Shown: piece by piece, positions 57,296 through 64,000 of the stretch | Numbering within the stretch: the stretch's first letter is position 1 | Layout: every line of letters starts with the position of its first letter | Assembly: GCA_030544215.1 (NCBI GenBank) | Contig: JARZZO010000011.1 | Span: 53,317,587-53,381,586 of the forward strand | DNA: 64,000 bases | Source of the DNA: Zantedeschia hybrid cultivar | Lineage: Eukaryota; Streptophyta; Magnoliopsida; Alismatales; Araceae | Direction of reading: 5' to 3' | The notes under the pieces: generated by a model | The model's input: the letters and a program-made list of their open reading frames with translations, nothing else | Told to the model about the DNA's origin: nothing | Database searches by the model: none | Made by a program: the position numbers and the translations under genes

Positions 57296-57736
57296 AGGAT
57301 GGAGGTCCACGACATGTTATTGCATGTTTTTTGGTGGCAACCTAGTAACATGGAGGACAAAAAATAGTATGTGTGCTAGATCTAGTGCAGAAGCTGAATA
57401 TAGGGCCATGGCTCAGTCCGTAGCTGAGCCCATTTGGCTAAAAAATTTGCTTAAGGACCTCGGAGTGAAGGTACAGCTACTAATGCAGGTATACTGTGAT
57501 AACAAAGCTACTATTAACATTGCAAATAATCATGTCCAGCATGTCAAGACTAAACATATTAAGATTGACCGGCACTTATTAGAGAAAAGTTGCACAACGG
57601 GGATTTATGCATGCCGTATATCAATTCGAGATAGCAACTTGCTGATGTCTTCACAAAAGGTCTTTCAAGAGCTCAATTTTCAAATGTAATTTGCAAGCTT
57701 AGCATGCTCAATATCCATGCTTAGCCTGAGGGGGAG
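57296..57736 (+). pseudogene. Copia-2 RNase H end and polypurine tract
   Basis: GGNLVTWRTKNSMCARSSAE then AEYRAMAQSV keeps the catalytic Glu. VYCDNKATINIANNHVQHVK and IKIDRHLLEK follow, then the frame decays. The polypurine tract CCTGAGGGGGAG ends at 57736 against the 3' LTR. Confidence 0.92.
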
Positions 57737-57956
57737 TGTAATAATAGATAGATGTTTAGTTAGGACAGTTTTGTCTTTTATATATTTACTATCTTTTTAT
57801 TCTATTTTTATTCCCTGTTGTTTATGTTAACAGAGGTAAAAAGTAATTAGTGGTTGTAATAAAAGCCTTGTGTGTTCTGGCCTGCCTCTCTAGTTGAGAG
57901 AGAGAGCCACCCAACCACTTGTTTTGCCTCTCCAACTCCTCTTTCTTTTCTCTCTT
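57737..57956 (+). repeat. Copia-2 3' LTR
   Basis: 220 bases from TGTAATAATAGATAGATG to CTCTCTTTA. It is shorter than the 5' LTR mainly because of a gap in the region TGTATGTATTTTTGCCC (present at 50600-50630). Confidence 0.9.
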
Positions 57957-59500
57957 TAGATGTGATTACATACACCATTCATGTCCAATGCCATGATCAC
58001 TTTGCTCATGACATTAACCTTGATCTGATTATCGGATTATATCGATCATGTCCATCAACATCAATCAAATACTCCGATCATATAAATCCATGCCATCAAA
58101 ATTTCGATTCAATGGCAGATTATATCGATCATAACCTTTAATAGCGATCTGATTATCAGATCTTATCAAAGTCCATCAGTATCGATCAAATGATCAGATC
58201 ACGTCGATCTAGATCATTAGAACATTGATCGAATAATCTGATTACATCACGCATGATGGATAAATCAAATCCAACAATCGGATCTTAAAGATCTCAACTG
58301 GAATCTCAAATCTAATGCAGATCTTAATGATCTTGACCATAGACATCAATCCAACAGTCACCTCTTAGTGATATCGACTGGAATCTCAAATCCAACGGCT
58401 TGATCTTAGTGATATCGACTGTAAATTCAAATCCAATGATTTGATTTCATTGATCTTAGCCCTGGACTGAAATCCAATGGTCAGATCTTAGTGATCTCAA
58501 CCGTAAACTTAAATCCAATGGTCTAATCTCCGTGATCTCAACCATGGACTCAAATCTAACAGTTTGATCTTAGCGATATTGATGTAATCTCAAATCCAAC
58601 GGTCTAATCTCATTGATATCAACTGTAGACTCAAACACAATGGTCTGATCTTGGTAATCTCAACTGTAAACACAAATCCAACAGTCTGATCTCATTGATC
58701 TCAGTCGTAAACTGAAATCCAATGGTCTGACCTTAGTGATCTCAATTATAAATTTAAATCCAATGATATAATCTCAGTGATCTCAACCGTAGACTCAAAT
58801 CCAACGGCCGGATCTTAGTGATCTCAGTGATCTCGACCGTAAACTCAAATCCAACGGTCTAATGTCATTGATCTTAACCGTAGGCTCAAATTCAACAGTT
58901 TGATCTTAGTAATCTCAATGGTGGACTCAAATCCAATGGTATGATCTTAGTGATCTCAACGGTGAACTCAAATTTAATAGTTGGATCACATTCATCAAGC
59001 ATGTTAACACAAATTTGATGGTTTGATCATATTGATCTTGACCATAGACATATTTAATAATCTGATTATGCCAATTGAGAGTATGATTACAAGATTGATG
59101 ATCTGACTATGACATCTGTGATCTTGAGCACAATTCTATCACATTAGTTGTAGCAATTACACATGTAATCGTTCATGTAATAATCCGATCATAATAATCG
59201 GAATTACAGTTATATGTGATGCCTCCATTTTGGTGAGCGCCATTGTAGTCTATAATATTCATAATCAATGAATGATCAGTCATTTTGTTACTCTTGTGTG
59301 TCATTTATTTTTATTAATTTCACACGAATTTCATTTATCATAATTTTAGTATCACGAAGAAGAGGTTAATCAAAAGTGTCCAATGATTTTACTGGTGCAA
59401 TTAACATCAACCGAGGTCAATGGAGAGGGGTCCAAATACAAAATCTACACGTTTGATTCAATATAGTCAGGACCTATCCTGAAGTCCCAAGCTTAATCTG
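57957..59500 (+). repeat. ~41-bp minisatellite and LTR-like flank, inverted relative of 9.8-13.8 kb
   Basis: From about 58260 to 59000 a ~41-base unit recurs, near AATCCAACGGTCTGATCTTA then GTGATCTCAACCGTAAACTCA. Its reverse complement, GACCGTTGGATTTGAGTTTA..., aligns with the 9.8-13 kb unit GACCATTGGATTTGTGTTTA... at roughly three of four positions. The right flank (59270-59460) is the inverted match of 9886-10080. The block is therefore the same LTR-like family in the opposite orientation. Confidence 0.8.
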
Positions 59501-59702
59501 ACTCTTCATTTTTGAGTTGTGAATTAAATGAATTTTCATATTAAGAATATAAACATTTTTATACTTCTACACATATCACTCTCACGAGCATTCACCAAAG
59601 ATACCACCTAGTAAACCTTCTGAAAAGTCCACTAAGTGTCAGCATAATCCCAAATGACATGGGCCAGAAGGAAACATTCATACTTCTTAAGCTCGGTTAC
59701 AC

Positions 59703-61661
59703 TAAGGAAGGCAAACTCGAGGATCAGACTTGGATCGGTCCGAGTATGGACCGATCGGATCGGCCGATCCTGTACGGATCCCCACTTTATTTGAAAAAAG
59801 GTTAAATTTTTTATAAAAAATATGAAAAAAATCATGAAGTTAAAAAAATAAAAAGCTCATAAGTTTCTCAATGTTAATAATATACATGACATATATAGTA
59901 TATGAGTGATGAAACTCAATCATTCTTATCAAAGTCATCAAAAGAAAAAAAAAACCCATCATCCGCTCCACCAAAGTTTAACTCAATCTGGTTATGAGGT
60001 GGGATATATGGTTGTCTCTGAATATATCTAACTATTTGAACAAATTATGATATATGCACAGCAGTAGATGAAATATATAACTCTAAAAAGAATCGCACAA
60101 CATCCATAATCTCCATCCTAGATCCTCCCGCTAACGTAGATGAAGATGGATGCATTGATGATGTAGGTGGCCTGGTTGTTGGTTGTCCACATATTGTGCT
60201 AGATGATCCTTCGTCCTGACGTAAAAAACTCTGGAACTGTGCACATACATCATAGGGAACTGAAGGACATGTAATGTTATCGCTGCGTATCTTCCCAAGA
60301 TGCTTCGTGCAACAATGGATCCTACTAACAAGGTGTCTACAGTAAAGACAATGGGTCCGTCGATCTCCTAAGACTGTATACTCATGGTCCCATGTCAGAT
60401 AACGTTGCCCACATGGCATCGACAAAAGAACAATTAATAGAATTATTCGATCAGATCTCCTTCAAAAAAATAAAAATAAAAATAAAGCAACTCTACCTTG
60501 ATTTCTTCACTTGAGACTGTTTTACTTTTTTTCTCTAGTAATTGACCTCTCTACAACACACTCTCTCTATCTTTCATCTCTTACATTTTCTTTCTCTTAC
60601 TCTGTTTCTTTTACTCTTATATACATTAATATTAACGGTTCTCGATAGGAAATAAAACAAATAAGTTTACCATGTTGTATCTCAGAGAAAAATTAAGAAA
60701 TGTACATCACTCTTTTTCTGTTGAGAATTATTTACTTTAAATACAAACGACAATAAGGATACAAAATATTTTTATCGATGACAAAAATTAATATCCACAT
60801 TGTCATTTATATCCAAAACCAAGTCACCTACAACAACAAAAAAAGAATGGTGCACATTTCTTAATTTTCTTTCAAATAACAACTCAGTAAGCTTATAGAT
60901 TTTATTTACAATTGAGAACTATTAACACTAATGTATCTAAAAGAAGAAAAAGAACAAGAGAGAAAATTTTAAAGAGACTGTTAGGGAGAGTGTGTGTAAT
61001 AAAAAGACAACTTACTAAAAACACACATTGAACCGTCCACCCGATCGTTGTAGAATACTAGAATGACATTTAGGAAAAGGGAGAGAAATACTAGATAGAA
61101 AAAATTTAGAAAAAGGAAGAAATAAAAGTAGATAAAAACATTAGAGAGAGAAATAAATATTTAAATTAAGTAGATGTAAAAAAGATTAAGAAGAGAGAGG
61201 GAGAGAAATATACTAATATACAATCATAAATTAGATAGAAAAAAATAAGAGAGTGAGGGAGACAAATATTAAGTAGATAAAAAGTAAAAACATTAGAGAG
61301 AGGGAAGGAAATATACTAATAGTAATATAGAATTATTATATATTAGATATAAAAAAAAAACTTAGAGAGAGGGAAGAGAGAGAAAGAACATAGAGAGAGA
61401 AGTGAGGAAGCGAGTTGGTAGGGATGGGGAAGGGCCTTGGAAGGTTTTTATTAGCCCCCCAAGGCCCTTGCTCGCCGTCGAGTCATTCTCAATGGCTACG
61501 GATCGGCCGATCCAATTGGAGGATTAGTAGATCCGAACTGATCCCAACTGATCTACTTGATCCTAGTAAGGGAACGCGAGGTTGGGACTCGGGATCGAAT
61601 CGGTCCGGCCGAAAATCGATCGAATCAGCCGCTCTGATCCGTGCCGATTTTGCCTTCCTTG
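59703..61661 (-). mobile_element. 2.0-kb hAT derivative retaining a BED finger
   Basis: A perfect 8-bp duplication GGTTACAC (59695-59702 and 61662-61669). Ends are TAAGGAAGGCAAACTCGAGG and, from the right inward, CAAGGAAGGCAAAATCGGC. Subterminal GATCGGCCGATCC words lie at 59725-59775 and 61500-61650. The 60430-61400 body is AT- and GA-rich. On the minus strand it keeps an N-terminal transposase exon and a C-terminal scrap but no catalytic core. Confidence 0.92.
60045..60425 (-). pseudogene. BED zinc finger of hAT transposase, core deleted
   Basis: A 126-codon minus-strand frame. Residues 9-57 read YLTWDHEYTVLGDRRTHCLY, then CRHLVSRIHCCTKHLG, and CPSVPYDV. This is the canonical BED pattern: W-x-H, C-x2-C, H-x5-7-C, then CPSVP. 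A Ser/Pro/Thr-rich linker follows and the frame ends in VVRFFLELYISSTAVHIS, which looks like fused C-terminal sequence. It could bind transposon ends without cutting; that is inference. Confidence 0.7.
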
Positions 61662-61669
61662 GGTTACAC

Positions 61670-62620
61670 CTCCCTTTCTAACGGGAATGCCAACCCTCCT
61701 AACTTCCCCCCATCAACAGCTTCATTGGCATCATTAGTGCCACCTCCCCCAATTCTTGAACCCCCTAAAATCCCCCAAGGCCTTCATACTTCCCTTTTAG
61801 TATAGTTGAGGAATTGGCCAAAGTATCCACATCCATGGCACTTAAATGGATTTCAAGGCCTTCATTTAAGATGCTATCAACACAAAATGGTCTAGACTAC
61901 AAGTCCTAGGTACCCGAATTGATCAAAAGACAAAGAAGCACAATGGAGATCCTACTCTAAAGAAAGCCCTCTTAAGAATCCGCATAATAAATAGTGATAG
62001 GAAAATGGGGAATGGCCACACAGCTATACTTCCTGGTTAAGTTTGAAAGATGTTCAATCTTAAGGTCAATTGTTGCTTTTTTTTTCATGCATCATTGTTG
62101 ACGAATTATGCTAGCTTCCCAAGTCCACTGGACACTTAAGACTCTAGGGTTTTGGACTGACCATTGATGGAAGGTGTTTTTGCTATGATTGTGGGAGAAT
62201 TATATCCTAAGATGGATATTAAGATATTGACTTAGAGTCGCCATTTGACAATTTATGTTGACTCGCCCATGGAAAGAGTTATCAGGATTCTTTTAGATTT
62301 TGACTCTTTCCACTAGTCCCTAGACTGGCGTTAATTACATCTTGCTGTGGAAAGAAGACCCTTTGATTTCTCTTAAATAGTGTTTCATGCTTTAATATAG
62401 TTGCACAATACAATTCTCTCCTCATGCTCATCGCCCCTTGCTCATATCGCACTTGTATAAAGTCTTGGTGTTGCCCCCCTTTTCAATGTTGGATTGATAT
62501 TGTACCCTAGAGATATACCATGTTAAAAGGTGCAGCCGCACCACACTATGAAATCCCATCACTCTTCCACATTGGAGGGGGGTGTTGTTTTACAGTTGCT
62601 ATTTATAACATTATTCACTG
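61670..62620. other. Mostly unrecognised; weak zinc-knuckle remnant
   Basis: On the minus strand near 61880-61825 a stretch reads PFKCHGCGYFGQFLNYTK. This resembles a retroelement CCHC knuckle in which the His and last Cys are replaced. No neighbouring domains support it. The rest shows nothing recognisable. Confidence 0.25.
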
Positions 62621-62624
62621 TGGA

Positions 62625-62770
62625 GGAGGGTGAGTAGCGTAGTGGGTAGGCCCCAGCCTTTAGTGGGTTAAATTCCCGCAGGTCATGGGTTCGAGTCCCT
62701 TCATTTCCCCGGAGTAGTTACCCAGCACGTTGTCCCCCCTCGTGTGCTGGGCGGTTTGTCCGATATATTT
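62625..62770 (+). repeat. tRNA-derived SINE-like sequence
   Basis: A-box-like TAGCGTAGTGG at 62635-62645 and a perfect B-box GGTTCGAGTCC at 62688-62698, the internal RNA polymerase III promoter of tRNA-derived SINEs. The spacing is wider than in a tRNA gene and no cloverleaf closes, so it is not a functional tRNA. The 3' part (GTGCTGGGCGGTTTGTCCGA) is interrupted by a MITE at 62771; the continuation is at 62994-63027. Confidence 0.65.
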
Positions 62771-62993
62771 CATGGAATGCAGAATCGGCCGATCCCAATC
62801 CGGATCAGCCAATTTGGATCGGGATCGTCGGGTCTCAATCTGACCGGAATTGGCCGGCAATTCGGATCGAGATCGACGGATCCCGATCTGACCGTTCCAG
62901 CCAATTTCAGCCGATTCCGGCTGATCCGATCCTGATTCAGATCGGGATCGGTAGGTCCCGATCCAACCTCCCGATCTGTGTCGGAATTCCATG
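62771..62993. mobile_element. 223-bp hAT MITE, GATCGGCCGATC family
   Basis: The 8-bp duplication is imperfect: ATATATTT (62763-62770) against ACATACTT (62994-63001), with two T/C differences. Ends are CATGGAATGCAGAATCGG and, from the right inward, CATGGAATTCCGACACAG. The interior is almost all GATCGGGATCG, CGATCCCAATCC and GGCCGATCC words. Confidence 0.85.
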
Positions 62994-63027
62994 ACATACT
63001 TAGGTGTCTGCCCTTGGAGCTGCCATC

Positions 63028-63255
63028 CATGGATGGCAATATCAGCCGATATGTATCGGCATTGGTGGATACTGATAGCAATATAGGGGGGTACCCCGTA
63101 CCGGTCTTTGTAGTTATAAAAAATAATAAATTATTTTTATTATTTTTTTTATTGACTGGTACCGGTCAATACAGCCGATACCGATATTGATACGTATCAG
63201 CGATACATAATCGGTACCTACCGATACCGTACCGATACTGAGATTGCCATCCTTG
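63028..63255. mobile_element. 228-bp hAT MITE, related to hAT-1 ends
   Basis: The 8-bp duplication has two differences: CTGCCATC (63020-63027) against CTGCTATT (63256-63263). Ends are CATGGATGGCAATATCAG and, from the right inward, CAAGGATGGCAATCTCAG, the same head as hAT-1 and the 14.4-kb MITE with one internal change. Interior words are GATACCGATA, TACCGGTC and CGGTACC, more diverged than in the 14.4-kb copy. Confidence 0.87.
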
Positions 63256-63263
63256 CTGCTATT

Positions 63264-64000
63264 AGCCTCTACTCTGATAGTATACTTGGGTGTCTGGCCG
63301 AGGAGCTGCCCCAACCTCTGTCTGAATTTCCCGCAGGCACTGACCCATTTCGGGAAAAAAAAAATGCACATAGTACTATTCATATGCACTCCTCATTGTT
63401 ACTATTCATCATCATTATTCATATGTGTCGTGCATGGGCTCCAACCTTTGACTAGTTCATTCTTGGAGAATTTAGACAAGTTTGAACACGTTTTGGTGTT
63501 GGCATGTTTCTCAAGGCGTACTATCCATACGGCCTCGCCCAGCCCCGATCAGAGGTTGTGCCTTGTCAACATATGGTAGGCCATGCATCATTTGATTAAG
63601 TTGGTTCATTTGGATAAGATCGAGCATGGCATGCATATTGAAACACTATTCTTCGCCTACCACTCCCATTCATCCCACTTGGGTACTGAGATTTGATAGT
63701 GCATGTAAGTGCACTATGCAATTTACTTTATTCTGCCCTTACATGCGCAAAAGTTGCCAACACACATTTTGAGGTGTCATTAGGTAATTTATGTTTATCA
63801 AGTGCAGTGCATATTTTGAGACATAAAGCAAGAAGTGCCCTAATCGACAGATGATCCACCCATGGTGCTCACTCTATCATTGTAGGGCAGCGGCATGTTA
63901 GCACATCATACGCCATTGTTGATAAGGCACATCGGCCATTGTAGGGTTAAACCCATGGCTTATTGATACTGCATATGCATGATATTGGCCCGAAGGCATT
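63264..64000 (+). repeat. LTR-like region, inverted relative of 19.9-21.0 kb
   Basis: From 63380 to the window edge it aligns with the minus strand of 21030-19950: TATTCATCATC.., AGCCCCGATCAGAGGTTGTGC, and ..CCCATGGCTTATTGATACTGC..GGCCCGAAGGC. No coding motif is present and the element continues past the edge. Confidence 0.5.

Larger units (their letters stand above)
50487..57956 (+). mobile_element. Copia-2: Ty1/copia LTR retrotransposon with two inserts
   Basis: Its flanks are GATGC (50482-50486) and GATGT (57957-57961), a 5-bp duplication with one change. LTRs, Met-tRNA primer site, gag, CCHC knuckle, protease, integrase, RT, RNase H and polypurine tract are in copia order. A TRIM-like composite (52506-53906) and a hAT (56627-57287) interrupt it; without these and their duplicated target sites it is about 5.4 kb. 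It is a different family from Copia-1: LTR sequences and gag do not align. It is inactive. Confidence 0.92.

Noticed and set aside
62630..62700. A tRNA gene
   Set aside because: A and B boxes are present but no acceptor stem or anticodon arm can be formed, and the box spacing is too wide; SINE head preferred.

Overview
This window is nuclear DNA from a seed plant, almost certainly an angiosperm with a large, repeat-rich genome. The evidence is Ty1/copia elements primed by initiator Met-tRNA, hAT transposons with BED zinc fingers and DUF659 domains, an RTE-type LINE tail, TRIM-like elements, interstitial TTTAGGG repeats, and short exons with GT..AG borders. There are no bacterial-style genes. 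I could not identify the species. Nearly every protein-coding stretch is a decayed transposon; the only plausible host-gene pieces are short exons on the minus strand at 8.8-9.6 kb and 41.9-42.2 kb.

Layout. 1-1.76 kb: minus-strand Gypsy (Tat/Ogre-like) gag and leader with a primer-binding site, then LTR-like DNA. 2.4-8.5 kb: a tandem array of about 1.4-kb units, each carrying a minus-strand TATAAATA box. 8.8-9.6 kb: four in-phase host-like exons. 9.8-14.2 kb: LTR-like DNA with a ~41-bp minisatellite. 14.4-19.1 kb: small hAT elements in otherwise unrecognised DNA. 19.1-21.5 kb: LTR-like DNA whose inverted relative fills 63.3-64 kb. 21.5-27.7 kb: a 6.2-kb hAT element on the minus strand. 27.7-29.6 kb: LTR-like GC-rich repeats and a LINE remnant. 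29.6-41.2 kb: Copia-1, 11.6 kb, interrupted by an RTE LINE, a 5.2-kb hAT and a 233-bp element. 41.2-50.5 kb: host-like DNA, a hAT with a GC-rich cargo, a hAT holding telomere-like repeats, and LTR-like DNA. 50.5-58 kb: Copia-2, interrupted by a TRIM-like composite and a 661-bp hAT. 58-59.5 kb: the minisatellite again, inverted. 59.7-63.3 kb: more hAT elements and a SINE-like tRNA-derived sequence.

The most useful result is that insertion boundaries can be read directly. Nine elements have perfect target-site duplications: eight 8-bp hAT-type and one 5-bp Copia. The RTE LINE has a 16-bp duplication, the TRIM composite a 5-bp one, and further elements have duplications with one or two mismatches. 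Removing each insert restores the interrupted reading frame or repeat, which gives a relative order of events.

The hAT elements share an architecture. Many begin with CAWGG, followed by a short variable word and a dense block of GC-rich self-complementary motifs (GGTACCGG or GATCGGCCGATC). Others in the window use different motif words with the same 8-bp duplication. The two coding hATs both carry an intron of 0.9-1.0 kb before the transposase, filled with homologous tandem repeats of about 150 bp; I consider this the best candidate for something undescribed. No intact autonomous element was found: every transposase and pol reading frame has stops or frameshifts.
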